Source: Isoetes taiwanensis
Lineage: Eukaryota; Streptophyta; Lycopodiopsida; Isoetales; Isoetaceae
Assembly (NCBI GenBank): GCA_021234155.1
Contig: JAJEKV010000025.1
Location: 2,505,339 to 2,569,338, forward strand
Direction: 5' to 3'
DNA length: 64,000 nt
Positions 32,491-44,574 of this stretch are shown here, piece by piece. The notes beneath the pieces are model-generated. The model was not told the DNA's origin. It worked only from the letters and a program-made list of their open reading frames with translations, and made no database searches. How positions within the stretch are numbered: position 1 is the stretch's first letter; the number at the start of each line of letters is the position of its first letter. The translations under genes and the position numbers were made by a program.

Positions 32491-33060
32491 ATGAGGGTTT
32501 CTAGAGCAACCTTTCAATGGGTTTGTGATATTTTGCACCCTGTCCTATTGAAACGAGATACCAATATGCATATGGCAATAGAAGTGCCAAAAAAGGTTAC
32601 CATTGCATTGACACGCCTAGCTACTGGATCTACATTGGACTATGTAGCAGAACTTTATGGAGTTGGCACTACACGGGCATAGATGTGTTTTGGAATTTAG
32701 TCGAGCTATCAAGCTAAAAGTGAGAGAATTGCACTGTAGATTACATTGGCCAAATGAAAAGCAGTGCAAAGAGTTCGCTATTGCATATGAGGCAAAACAA
32801 GGCATTCCAAATGTAATTGGGGCAGTAGATGGCAGTCATATTCCTATCACAGCTCCAGTTGACCATGGTGCAGACTATTACAATAGGAATAGAATAGAAT
32901 AGAATATGATTTTATCGTCCACGGAGACCAACTGGCCTAGGAAAGGATTCCATTCTATACTTCTGCAGGCCATTGTGGATTCAAGATGCTTGATATGGGA
33001 CTATGATATTGGGTGGGCTGAAAGCTTGCATGATTGGGCTTTAATGCAAATTCAATTATT
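32491..33060 (+). pseudogene. PIF/Harbinger transposase (HARBI1-like) fragment
   Basis: MRVSRATFQWVCDILHPVLL and VTIALTRLATGSTLDYVAEL match the N-terminal helix-turn-helix region of PIF/Harbinger transposases. After a frameshift near 32680 comes EFSRAIKLKVRELH, then NVIGAVDGSHIPITAP, which carries the first catalytic Asp of the DDE domain. A short AT-rich insertion with an AGAAT microsatellite (32885-32940) interrupts the YYNR-to-GFHSI junction. The next frame gives ILLQAIVDSRCLIWDYDIGW and SLHDWAL with the second Asp. It is truncated before the final Glu and is not functional. Confidence 0.85.
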
Positions 33061-34360
33061 TGATAGCAAATAAACTGTAATAGGGATTTCCATAAGCTGA
33101 CTTGTAATTCCTACTGCATATGAGATATCTGACCTTGTTGAAATTGTTAAGTAAATCAGACTTCTCACTGCATGGCGATACGAGACTTTTTCCACATATT
33201 CTTTTTCATCTTTAGTTTGACGAGCCATATCTGAAGTTAGTGTTATGTTATGTTCCATTGGAATGTCCACCGAATTGCTGTCAGCCATCTAAAATCCGTG
33301 TAGAATTTCCTCAATGTACATATCCTGTGATAATCTCATCCAGCCTTGATTCTTGTTTCTTGTAATGTATATGCCTAGACAATATGCTATCTCCCCCCCC
33401 ATGTCCGACATACTAAATTCAACTGATAACTGCTGTTTCACTTGATTGAGGAGATGCAAACTAGTAGAAACAAGAATGCAATCATCATTATACAAGGCCA
33501 AGTAGATGATAGATCTTTGCCTTATGACTTCTGATACACATTTGGATCAGCCTCGGAACTTACAAAACCAAGAGCAATGAGCTAATTATTAATCCGATCA
33601 AACCAAGCTCTCAGTGACTGCTTCAGACTTTATGTAACTTACAGACCAAGTGTTCATGACCAGCTGCGATGTATCCCTCCGGCTAAGACACATATTCCTC
33701 TTTGAGAAAGCAAAAGAAAAGCAGTTTGGATGGACTTCCATATTCATCTGAGTGGCCATGGCAATTAAGGTGCGTATGGAGGACATTCTAACCACAGGTG
33801 AGAAAGTTTCTGTAAAGTCAATGCCAGCCACTTGAGAAAAACCACGTGCTACAAACCTGAATTTAAATTGCATCTCGCTTGAGCTTAACCATTTTGCACT
33901 AACCAACCGATGCCTGGTTGGAAGTGGAACAAGCTCTCAAGTCTGATTTTTGACAAGAGATGCATAATCATCAGCCATGGCCTGCTACCACTACTGCGCA
34001 AACGGACCAACAAGCACTTCATTCATCGTTAAGGGATCTAGAATGGTATTGTCAGCAAAAACTAGAAGGCTTCGTACTCGTTTATGGGAGATAGAGAAGG
34101 ATGCTTGAGATTCGAGGGCCTTTTGGCTGAGGTAACTCACACGACGAGATCTAGTTGCTCCACGGTTAGGCTTGGCTCTTCCATCGGGATTTATCACAAT
34201 GTTTTGAGATGGGCTAAGTAGGGCTTGAGTATGCGGGTGGCCAAAATGCCCATGCCATAATGCCCATGCCCATGCCAAAATGCCCATGCCAGCTAGAGGA
34301 CACTTGGTTATCTTGGCCAAGAAATGTTTGTTGACTTGTGATAGACAAGAAATCAATGTT
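33052..34360 (-). pseudogene. Ty1/Copia pol fragment, minus strand
   Basis: The minus strand carries AMADDYASLVKNQT and ELVPLPT (pre-RT region), FRFVARGFSQVAGIDFTETF and SPVVRMSSIRTLIAMATQMN (reverse transcriptase start), DDCILVSTSLHLLNQVKQQL and CLGIYITRNK (later RT), and RHAVRSLIYLTISTRSDISY (connection). The pieces lie in several frames with stops between them, and the Copia YVDD motif is degraded to YNDD. It lies in the CACTA interior in antisense orientation to the host Copia, so it is a separate insertion. Confidence 0.85.
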
Positions 34361-34587
34361 TATAGCTATAGGATTGTACTTATTGAAATCATAAGGTAGA
34401 AAAGAGTTTATGGCTCATGCCACCTATTTCATCGATCAAGTTCTCCCTTCAAATGGTAAATGTTGTTGCCCTCAAATTTCTTTCCTTACCAATTTGACAA
34501 CACCACAAAAGTTGTAGTATCGGGGACCTAGTTCAAGAATATATTCTATGATACATTTGCTCTTCCAATCAATTGCACTTTATGGAA

Positions 34588-34726
34588 GGAGTAATTTCAA
34601 TCGCCTTGAAATTTCTTGTGGAAATTTTCAGCTGACCTGGCGGGCCACGAGCGGCGGAGCCGCGAGTGGCGCCGCCAGGTCTGCTGAAAATTTCCACAAG
34701 AAATTTCATGGCGATTGAAATTCTCC
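34588..34726. repeat. near-perfect 139-bp palindrome (hairpin)
   Basis: The left arm AATTTCAATCGCC, GAAATTTCTTGTGGAAATTT, GACCTGGCGG is mirrored by the complementary right arm ending at 34726, with only a few mismatches and one or two 1-nt bulges. The GC-rich tip GCGGC-GGA-GCCGC closes the loop near 34655. It could be an independent foldback element. If transcribed it would give a long double-stranded stem able to feed small-RNA pathways. No gene overlaps it. Confidence 0.9.
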
Positions 34727-34728
34727 GA

Positions 34729-35625
34729 CGAAATTTTAACTACCTTAAAATTTTAGCCCGTTCATGAGGATCTCTGGTTCAGGCCCGAAAAAAACACCTC
34801 TGATTCATCCAAATTCATGCACGAAAGAAGAAAAAATCAGAAAATCAGCCTGTTCTTGAGATATCTGATTCAAGACAGAAAGAAATACCTCCACTTCAAC
34901 CGGATTCATGCACTGAAGAAAGAAAATGAGAGAAGCAAGCCGTGAATCATGATCCAACCTTGATCATGAGAAAAGGGGAGCTCGTTTCTGTCTAGGGCCA
35001 CCGGATTTGTCTTAAGAACGGCAAGATCGGCATCAAAGCTTCATTCATTGCCTCAGAGCTTCAGATGGGCTCGAGGTTCTTCACAACGGGAGCAGGCGGT
35101 CCTTAGCAGAGGGGGTTTTACGTTAATCGCCCGGTTCACTCGTTCTATTTCTTCCGCAGAGAAGTCACCGCTGTTTCTCCTTGTCATGTCTTAAAACAAG
35201 GGGCAAACAACAAATGCTTAGAGAATATTGAAGATCTGGCTGCAAATTTAAACGATTTGGGTAGTTAAGCTTAGTTACCGGAAGGAGAAACAGGGTCGAG
35301 GTGCGTGGTCGCGATGGTGCGAGATTTTCTGAGGCGGCCAAGGCCCGTCTGAGGCGTCGGCCCTGCAAGAACATCGTCCCACAACTTATCCAGCAAGCCC
35401 ATCGATTCTCTCTTGGATCCTCTTTCGTCTTCCCTTTCTTATGAACAAGAAGCCGAGGCCTGTGGGTTTTAGCGGGGAAGAAACAGGGAGCAGGCAGAAA
35501 CAGATCGGCAGGAAACAGAGGGAGAAGGCGGCGCCGCCCAAAACGCCGCCACGACGTCAACATGAAATTTCACCTTTTAAAATTTAGCTGAAATAGGGCG
35601 AAATTTTAAGGTGGTTAAAATTTCG
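34729..35625. repeat. inverted-repeat-bounded segment
   Basis: CGAAATTTTAACTACCTTAA at 34729-34759 recurs inverted at 35596-35625 (one mismatch, one 1-nt indel). The 0.9-kb interior is GC-richer than its surroundings and contains a minus-strand open frame at 35165-35563 rich in Arg and Leu (132 codons, unrecognised). It could be a non-autonomous DNA element carrying a host-derived fragment. I found no convincing target duplication. Confidence 0.5.
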
Positions 35626-37481
35626 GGTTTCATTAACTAAAAGGAGAGTTAAAGAAGGCCTTCTATAAGTTAAGTGGCATTTTGTGCACCTTAGCATGTC
35701 ATTTTTTTCAACTTGTGAGTTTTAACAAAAACAAAAGACATATCATTTAGGTAAATTTCTAAGGTTCCGTTTGAACAAGACTTGACGAATAAGTTTGGGC
35801 TTAAAGAAGTTCTTAATAATATAAGATTCGTTAGGGGGAGGGTGGGTTTTGGTATATTTTGGCATATTATAGATATATCTTATATGTGCTTGCTTTGTGC
35901 TTGTAATCTCCAATCATTGCAATTCATATAATCCACATTCATGGACTCTAATCATCTTCCATAAGAAGTGCATGGACATTTCATGATTGCTTAAAAACCC
36001 ACCTACGCGCCTAAAAGCCCAGGCAAAATCCACAAATCCCCCACATATCTCAAGCAAGAACAACAGGAGCCCTCATCAAGCTTAGTCCGCAAGATCAAAA
36101 TTGTGATCATATTCAAGGTGAAGCAAGAATAAAATTTTATTCTAGAGTTCTATCTTGGAGATGCAATTTATAGTAATAATAAAGTTGGACAACTCTCTTG
36201 TTGAGTTTGAAGATTTTATGAAAGTATTAGTGGTTGTATTGTATATATGCATGTTGTTGGTCTACCCATGGCTTTTTGGGGGCAATCCGTAGTGCTTTGC
36301 ACCTTGTTTTTTTAACCATGACTGTTATTGCAGAAAGAAGTACATGATAGACAAAATGTAGAAAACTCTACCTTGAAGTAAAGAAAGAAGTATAAGACGC
36401 AATTTTTTACCTGTTAGAAAAGAGAAAACAGGACCCATGCGGGATCTTCTTCCAAGGTTAATCTATGAGGAAATCGAAGGCCGCCAAGCCCCTACATTCC
36501 AGCTTTAAATGATTATCAGGGGAGAAACTTATCTTGGCTAAGGATGAAAAATAGACGATTCTTTGAACATAATGACTAGAGCTCAAGGCTATGAAGCTAT
36601 TTCTTTCCAGAAGATGGTGATATGGCTCTTTTCGGGGATGTTTAAATGCCATTGACTAATTCTATAAGCCTAGAAATTTCAAGTAACAAGTTACGATATA
36701 CAACTACTGAACCCGAAACAAATATCATTGTTTATGCACCTCCAAAAAATATATAAGCAAGGTGCTTGCGCACTAAGGGTTGCCCTCTAGACTCTGTGCT
36801 TTAGTTCGATTTACATATTGAAATGTGTATTGTGTAGGACAAATATAATTGTTCATCCATAGGGGCTTTCTAGTTTGCCAAGTTTTTGTTGTTGCTATGA
36901 CGTTTTTAGAGGTTTCGGCGGCATAGTTTTTTGTAGCATAGGTTTTGAATTGACACCACTTCGTTAAAGAGAAAGGTTTGCGGCAGTCTTGGCAGCCGTG
37001 ATTTTGTACTAACAATTCGATAGTGGTCGTCGTATTTGTTAGCTTTCGCACCATGTATTTGTTTGATATATGCAATGGTTAATTTAAAAAACACAAAAAG
37101 GAACTATTTAGACATAAGGAATCACAAGATATTAAAAAATCAATGTAACTTCGGGCTTAAGGTAGAGCACAAGTCATGTTCGTTTGCTAAGGAAAAGGGG
37201 CGCCGAGACAAAAAAATGTAATTAATAGGCTAAGGATATATTTCAACGTGGTAGAGCAAGGGGCAATGGTCGCAAAAATTGAATTGAAAAAGGAGGCATA
37301 AACTTCCCCGTTTTTCATCTGGTATTTGCGTGAGGTGCTTCAGGCAATGGTTGAAACTAAGATTCCAGGGCAGTATTGTATGGGGAACCGTATATTTTGG
37401 GTCGTTTGAGGAGCTTAATTGCATTTAGATGTGGAATTCCTTATTTTGGTTCGAATTTTCTGGGGTGGGAGAAAGGAAGCT
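35626..37481. other. CACTA interior without recognisable genes
   Basis: AT-rich DNA. Minus frames at 36458-36652, 36773-37075 and 36906-37094 have no identifiable domain. At 36966-37010 lies the inverted relative of the GC motif at 27501 (AAAGAGAAAGGTTTGCGGC, then a degenerate GTACT end). The phrase AAGGGGCAATGGTCG at about 37257 also occurs at about 43997. Confidence 0.4.
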
Positions 37482-37490
37482 TATCGGGCT

Positions 37491-37519
<29 letters not shown>

Positions 37520-37523
<4 letters not shown>

Positions 37524-39464
37524 AAGCTATTTTGCTTCAATTAACCAATTTTGCTTGAACAGTCAATTATGATACAGAGATCTCTTCAGCACATGATTAC
37601 AAGTGGTAACATCATACTTGATGTATAGATTACAAATAAAGGTTATAGACCTCTTAGAACATATGCATGTATTTTCCTTTAATGCATGCTTGGCATGTGG
37701 TTGTTAACATGCAAAGGAGCTTTGCATGCAACTTTTACTATGGTTTATGCTCCCAACAATATACCTAATGAGCTCCATATTTCTAAGGTACGTTGCCTTG
37801 CAACTTGCCTAATGCAAAGGAGTTTGCATGCAACTTTTATTATGGTTTATGCTCCCAACAATGTGCCTAATGGAATGTGGGCTCCATATTTCCAAGGTAC
37901 GTTGTATATAATTTGCAATAATATGGAAAAGGTTTAATAATGCTAAATGCTTGGATGGCTTTTTGCGTAAGAGTCTAATAGATAAAATATTTTAGAAGCC
38001 CTAATAGCATCTGTATGGTAGCGGCCATGAACAGAGAGCTTTTCGGCCATGAACAGAGAGGAAAAATCTCGAGCCATGAAGAGAGAAGAAAAAGCTCGAT
38101 GCTTTGGCAGAGGCAAGGCATGATAGGCTGCTGCAGCACGCCTTTGGCTTATTCCCTTTGCTATTTCAGGATTTTGACTTATCCCCAGCACGATTTTGTT
38201 GCAAGCAGGCTTATTAAGCTCCATGTTTTGGTGAAACATTCCCCAATATGTTTTCGGCTAGCTGCAATTGCTATGGCATCTTCAAAGTATACAATAGATG
38301 CTGCAATACTGGCTTTTGTTATTCATCTAAAGCTTTGTTTCAACACATTTCCTTGAACATTTATGGCCTTGGGATCCATTTGCAAAGCTGCTGATATGTT
38401 TTTATGATCCAAAAAGCATATGAAGTCCTCTTTGATATATTTCTAGCTATTCAATAGAGGTATGCTACAGTTCAGCCATTGCAAGTCGTCGTGGTATATT
38501 TTGGCCTATGTGCCTTATCAAAATGACAACATTATTTTCTACTCCGCATTTGTGAAGCAAGAACTTCAATCCAGGTTTGTTGAGACTTTCATTATAGCCT
38601 TATTGTCCTTGGTTAAGATTACATAAGTCAAGATTGTCACTAATGACTCTGATTAGCAATGCTACTGATCATTCTTACTTCTGTACAATAGCAGCATGCT
38701 AGTATCTTGGTAACACTATGAATTATTGAAGCAGACTTCAACGTTCATTGTTAGCATACTTATACATGTAATACATATTGCTTAAAGTCTGATGATAGTT
38801 ACAGATGTTATATTACTTTCAAGTTATAATTTCCGTCTATCTTTCTTGTTAAAGCTTACTCAGGGCAAAAGGATACAATTGGTGATCAGTGATAAACTAG
38901 TGATAAACTGAGAGACCCAATGTACCTTTTGGCCCTTGCACTTTTACCGTTCTTACGCTAATTGTGTATTGATTGGCTGCAGGTACGGGTTCTCTCCTCC
39001 TATTGTCTCTTTTTTGCTTTTCAGGGTTTGCTTTAGCTTGAAAGAGGATGGATTATCGAAATGAAGATGCTGGTTAAAGGAGCCTTGGAGACCATAGAGT
39101 TTTCTGTCGCACTGGATGCTACTATGCCTTTACATGGATAAGTATAAGGGTTGCTTTCATGCACATTTTTGCAGTTGTATTTATATTTGAATGGCTTAAC
39201 AATTGCCAAGTCTTGGGCATTATTTGTATGCTTTATATAGTTCATAGCCACAGAATTCAAGTTGATGCTGTGGTTGATGAATCATTTTCTTAAGACTTTG
39301 ATGAGTAAATAATGATCTTCAGGTTAAATTACTTAGGCTTTGGGTAAAGAGGTACTAGTCTAGACTGGCTTGCTCAGTCTGGATAGTAGGATGATAATAC
39401 TGCCAAGGGATTGACCGAGGCAGATGTCTGTTCTAGGTTAACTAGTTCAGGCTGGGTTTTTTTT
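37520..39464. repeat. long direct repeat R1 (1.95 kb)
   Basis: Begins AATTAAGCTATTTTGC after a T-run and ends CAGGCTGGG plus T8. It matches 40187-42132 almost throughout. It contains exon-like patches: a GTTTGCTTTAGC block after TTTTCAG near 39022, and GAAGATGCTGGTTAAAGGAG. No family is recognised. It lacks the TG...CA ends of a standard LTR. Two stacked copies of ATGCAAAGGAG plus TTGCATGCAACTTTTA occur near 37711 and 37813. Confidence 0.85.
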
Positions 39465-40186
39465 AGACACTTCATTTCACTAGGGATACCTGGTGATGCC
39501 TCTTTCCCTTTGCTCTAAGTAATTTAGAAGATTAAGCACTTTGCATAATATAATCTGATTTTCTTATTTAACCATACTAAGCTATATGGTAATATATGTG
39601 CAGGTTGCATATGAGGCATTGCCTGATAACACTTTAGTTACTTGGAATAAGGAGTTGGGCACACCGAGAGTTACACATGAAGCAGAACAAAATGTCAATG
39701 TACACATTATTGTGGCGTGTGTACAGGTTGCTAATACCACAAGGTATGCTAATTATGAATAATAATTCATCAAAGACTTTGTACAATGGCAGATGCCATT
39801 ATACACCAGTGGCAAATGCCATAAAGACTTTGTACAATGGCAGATGCCATTATACACCAATGGCAAAAGCCATTTTATGCCAGTTGGCTGAATTTCTTCC
39901 AATGCCATGTGGCTATCAATCCTTACTACAAGGACTGTGTATTTATTCTTATGCATGATGTAAGGGCAATGCCCAAAGATTATCTGGCTGATGGACAAGG
40001 AAGTTCCTACTACAAATATATACAGCAATAATACAAAGGTATATATTTGGTTTAATTACATTCTATTTGCATGGGGGTATGGCATTACCCCCACTGTAAT
40101 GGTGGGGTTTTGCCATCCCTATTATTACAGTTTTATTTACAGGGGTTATGCTATACTCTACGGAAGGTGGTAGGGTTTTTTTTATT
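39465..40186. other. spacer between the two long direct repeats
   Basis: It contains an exon-like stretch at 39605-39734 (after GTGCAG: VAYEALPDNTLVTWNKELG and HIIVACVQV, then GT), unrecognised. It also has a 50-bp tandem duplication at 39771-39870 whose unit holds the hairpin AATGGCA-GA-TGCCATT. A second inverted repeat at about 40078-40116 pairs ATGGCA...CCCCCA with TGGGG...TGCCAT. It starts and ends with T8 runs. Confidence 0.5.
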
Positions 40187-42132
40187 AATTAAGCTATTTT
40201 GCTTCAATTAACCAATTTTGCTTGAACAGTCAATTATGATACAGAGATCTCTTCAGCACATGATTACAAGTGGTAACATCATACTTGATGTATAGATTAC
40301 AAATAAAGGTTATAGACCTCTTAGAACATATGCATGTATTTTCCTTTAATGCATGCTTGGCATGTGGTTGTTAACATGCAAAGGAGCTTTGCATGCAACT
40401 TTTACTATGGTTTATGCTCCCAACAATATACCTAATGAGCTCCATATTTCTAAGGTACGTTGCCTTGCAACTTGCCTAATGCAAAGGAGTTTGCATGCAA
40501 CTTTTATTATGGTTTATGCTCCCAACAATGTGCCTAATGGAATGTGGGCTCCATATTTCCAAGGTACGTTGTATATAATTTGCAATAATATGGAAAAGGT
40601 TTAATAATGCTAAATGCTTGGATGGCTTTTTTGCGTAAGAGTCTAATAGATAAAATATTTTAGAAGCCCTAATAGCATCTCGTATGGTAGCGGCCATGAA
40701 CAGAGAGCTTTTCGGCCATGAACAGAGAGGAAAAAATCTCGAGCCATGAAGAGAGAAGAAAAAGCTCGATGCTTTGGCGCGAGGCAAGGCATGATAGGTC
40801 TGCTGCAGCAAAGACGCCTTTGGCTTATTCCCTTTGCTATTTCGTGATTTTGACTTATCCCAAAGACGATTTTGTTGCAAGCGGGCTTATTAAGCTCCAT
40901 GTTTTGGTGAAACATTCCCAATATGTTTTCGGCTAGTTGCAATTGCTATGGCATCTTCAAAGTATACAATAGATGCCGCAATATTTGGCTTTTGTTATTC
41001 ATCTAAAGCTTTGTTTCAACACATTTCCTTGAACATTTATGGCCTTGGGATCCATTTGCAAAGTCTGGCGATATGTTTTTATGATCCAAAAGCATATGAA
41101 GTCCTCTTTGATATATTTCTAGCTATTCAATAGAGGTATGCTACTGTTCATTCGACCATTGCAAGTCGTCGTGGTATATTTTGGCCTATGTGCCTTATCA
41201 AAATGACAACATTATTTTCTACTCGCATTTGTGAAGCAAGAACTTCAATCCGGGTTTGTTGAGACTTTCATTATAGCCTTATTGTCCTTGGTTAAGATTA
41301 CATAAGTCAAGATTGTCACTAATGACTCGATTAGCAATGCTACTTGATCATTCTTACTTACATACAATAGCGAAGATGCTAGTATCTTGGTAACACTATG
41401 AATTATTGAAGCGGACTTCAACGTTCATTGTTAGCATACTTATACATGTAATACATATTGCTTAAAGTCTGATGATAGTTACAGATGTTATATTACTTTC
41501 AAGTTATAATTTCCGTCTATCTTTCTTGTTAAAGCTTACTCAGGGCAAAAGGATACAATTGGTGATCAATGATAAACTGAGAGACCCAATGTACCTTTTG
41601 GCCCTTGTACTTTTACCGTTCTTACGCTAATTGTGTATTGATTGGCTGCAGGTACGGGTTCTCTCCTCCTATTGTCTCTTTTTTGCTTTTCAGGGTTCGC
41701 TTTAGCTTGAAAGAGGATGGATTATCGAAATGAAGATGCTGGTTAAAGGAGCCTTGGAGACCATAGAGTTTTCTCGTGCGACCGGATGCTACTATGCCTT
41801 TACATGGATAAGTATAAGGGTAGCTTTCATGCACATTTTTGCAGTTGTATCTATATTTGAATGGCTGAACAATTGCCAAGTCTTGGGCATTATTTGTATG
41901 CTTTATAGTTCATAGCCACAGAATTCAAGTTGATGCTGTGGTTGATGAATCATTTTCTTAAGACTTTGATGAGTAAATAATGATCTTCAGGTTAAATTAC
42001 TTAGGCTTTGGGTAAAGAGGTACTAGTCTAGACTGGCTTGCTCAGTCTGGATAGTAGGATGATAATACTGCCAAGGGATTGACCGAGGCAGATGTCTGTT
42101 CTAGGTTAACTAGTTCAGGCTGGGTTTTTTTT
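40187..42132. repeat. long direct repeat R2 (1.95 kb)
   Basis: Second copy of R1, offset 2667 bp at the start. It is followed by T23. Many differences from R1 fall at CG dinucleotides that R2 keeps and R1 has as CA or TG, for example CGGGTTTG against CAGGTTTG near 41248, and AAGCGGGC against AAGCAGGC near 40878. Confidence 0.85.
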
Positions 42133-42147
42133 TTTTTTTTTTTTTTT

Positions 42148-43352
42148 GTAGGCAAGCTTTTATAATTTTCTATTGATAGCAAAAACAGGGTACATGACCT
42201 TATTGGAATGGGCTCCACAATAGGCCAGATAAAACATTCTCATCCAATGGTCTACCAGATATCTCAATGAAGCTTGTCAGTCCAAGATTAGAAGTCCAAG
42301 AACAAGTATCATTCTTTTCAGCTGAAAAAAAGGCAGAGATCACTTTACGATCTGAAGTCGTAGCCATATGAAGCTCACCATCCCAAGATGCAAGCAGTTG
42401 AAGAGCATCTGATAGCAAATATCATTCTGCGCGTTAACTAGGCCTAGAATATTATCCTGCTCTGCTGTACTACAAGTGGCTATACCTCTATTCCATTTCT
42501 GTACTAAGGGGATGGATGCCCTTTCTTCTAGCAGCGCAGGATATCAGACAAGCCTGCCCCAGAAGGGGTGTCCACTCGCTCTCAAATGCCTTTTCACCTA
42601 CCAGCATATACTTCAACCTCAATATGTTCGGCTCACACAGAAATCCGAGGTTCAGGTTCCCTCAGGAACACAAGAAGCATGGCTTAATGAGTTGAGCAAC
42701 TGTTAACAAAGCCTGGTCTCCCGCCCAATGCTTCGTCATTTAGTTCCCCCTTGATCCAACTGTCCATCATAAATATCTGCCCTTAAATCCTAATCTCCCC
42801 CCAGCTGGGAAGGGGAAAAGACTTAGTTTTCTACCCAAAGGCAGTCCTGCCTATTAACTCAGAAACCATAGCTACAAAGAACAGATGAGGAGCTTGAAAA
42901 CTCTGAGCCAAGTAGCCTGCAGTGAGTGCGGCCTTCCTATGATGCAGTGAGTGCAACAACAGCCCTGACATCGTTGCTTCCACCTACCCCTTCAGCCTAA
43001 CCCTTTGCAGAAAGGTTGAGAAAACCAGACGAGCTTACCTCTAGGACGACCCACAGCTAGGCCTCAGGAACTTCCAGAAACAAGCGGGCTTCAGATGATT
43101 TCTAGTCTCAAAGAACTTGTGCCAATAGGAGACATGTACAAGATCAAAAAGCCCGGCCACCAGAGCTCAAGCCCACAAACTGAGACTGGAAAACAAATCA
43201 AGAGGGGGACTAGCAGCGAGCCTGGCCGCTCAGGCCCTTCCAGCCTCGAACTCCTGGTGATCTGCACGAAAATGGGCCGCCGCCACAGGCGGCTGCCCTA
43301 AGCCGCTGCTCGAACCCTAATCGTCATTTCTCCTGATTCTTGTATATGGTTC
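42148..43352 (-). other. retroposon body, unrecognised, minus strand
   Basis: Read on the minus strand it goes from a GC-rich leader to a 3' end (ATTATAAAAGCTTGCCTAC) followed by poly(A). A minus frame at 42200-42418 (LLASWDGELHMATTSDRKVI) ends about 50 bp before the tail. I do not recognise reverse transcriptase. It may be a processed transcript or a strongly 5'-truncated LINE. Confidence 0.4.
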
Positions 43353-43366
43353 TATCGGGCTGTTTT

Positions 43367-44574
43367 GGGAAGGTCTCTCTTTCCTGTTACGGCTTCTGCA
43401 AGCAGGGCCGATGTGCAAGCTATTGGCTATGGCCTTATCTAGCTTCGTGGGAATCATAAATTCCTTCCTGCAGGCCCTTGAGTTCACGCCCATATCACCA
43501 TGCCGGATGACCATGCGCTGCCTTAGGTTTCAGCTGTGAAGCGTGCTTCCAATTTTGGAGCAGGGTTCAGGGTTCTTCAATTGAACGTCGAATTTCTGCC
43601 TCTTCCATGACAACGATTCAAGAGGGTTAGGGCAACGATTCAAGCAGGAAGGGCTTTCAGGCAGGGTTCAGGCAGGCTTCATGCCGCATTCCTGGGCGAT
43701 GATGACAGCCGGACTTGGTATGTAGGAAACCCTGCCATTCCAAGCAGCCTCCCACGGCGTAGCCATAGCTAGCTTTTTGGGCTGTAGATATTTCGTGACC
43801 ACTATTTTTTGTTGAATTTAGGTGCACCATTGAAAGTTTCAAGGGGTTAATGTGGAAAAAATTAGAGCCCGTCGATCTGAGAATATTCCACAGATCAACG
43901 GTTTGCAAACGAAGATGAAAACATCCCATAAACCTGCAATTAAACATATTAAACATATTCATTCATAAAAGGAGGCATAAAAAATAAGGGGCAATGGTCG
44001 AAAAAGGAGGAAGGGCAATGGTCGAAAAAAGGCATAAAAAAAATGAGGCAATGTTCGAAAATTTGCTGAAAACTTAGGTTTAGGGCACAGATAGAAGACT
44101 GACTGAGCAACATGGCTGAGTTTTCGGCTGTTCAAGGTAAAGATCGAGAGATTGGTGGTGGCATTTCATAGATTTAAGTATATGCATCGGCAGAAGCGGC
44201 AAAAAATATCCAAGTAGGGCAGGATCCGGCAAGCATCTGGCCAAGTTTGAGGCAGATATAGAAAAATAGGTTCTGAGCACAGCCGGTTCTGAGCATTTCG
44301 AGAATGACTGCCAGAGATAGGAGACGGTGATGCTGAGATAAATGTGAGTTTAATAAGGCTACGACATTGTTGCTCTTTGGATGGAAACAACGGTAAGGGA
44401 AAAGTAGAACAGAAGCGAGGATTCAGAAATAAACCAAAGGGAGCATGCAGCTTTCACATCTCCGGCCTTCCCAACACGATTTGTCGCTCTTACAAATACT
44501 TATGATGTACGCACTCAACAAATCTCTGGTCATATTTGGTATTTCTTTCTCAAAGTTTTATTAAATATGTGCAG
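43367..44574. other. CACTA interior, no recognisable gene
   Basis: Moderately GC-rich at the start, then AT-rich. GGGCAATGGTCGAAAAA occurs twice at about 43990-44030, related to the copy near 37257. The last part probably includes intron sequence of the NAPRT fragment that follows. Confidence 0.4.

Larger units (their letters stand above)
37482..43366 (-). mobile_element. poly(A) retroposon candidate with 14-bp target duplication
   Basis: TATCGGGCTGTTTT occurs at 37482 and again at 43353. The left copy is followed directly by a run of 28 T (37492-37519), the mark of a poly(A)-tailed element inserted in minus orientation. The right end, read on the minus strand, starts in GC-rich leader-like DNA (43352 downward: GGGTTCGAGCAGCGG). 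A second run of 23 T at 42125-42147 bounds the direct-repeat pair between. The simplest reading is a short retroposon (42148-43352) whose A-tail was later split by the 4.6-kb segment with the direct repeats. A single 5.9-kb insertion is the alternative. Confidence 0.5.

Noticed and set aside
35165-35563. 132-codon minus-strand frame as a host gene
   Set aside because: Composition follows the GC-rich DNA, there are no motifs, and it lies between inverted repeats. Kept only as a possible captured fragment.
37520-42132. R1 and R2 as a pair of LTRs of one retrotransposon
   Set aside because: The repeats do not start with TG or end with CA. No primer-binding site follows R1, no pol lies in the 722-bp spacer, and the edges are T-runs.
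42476-42706. Plus-strand 76-codon frame
   Set aside because: It is antisense to the poly(A)-tailed retroposon body and has no domain.
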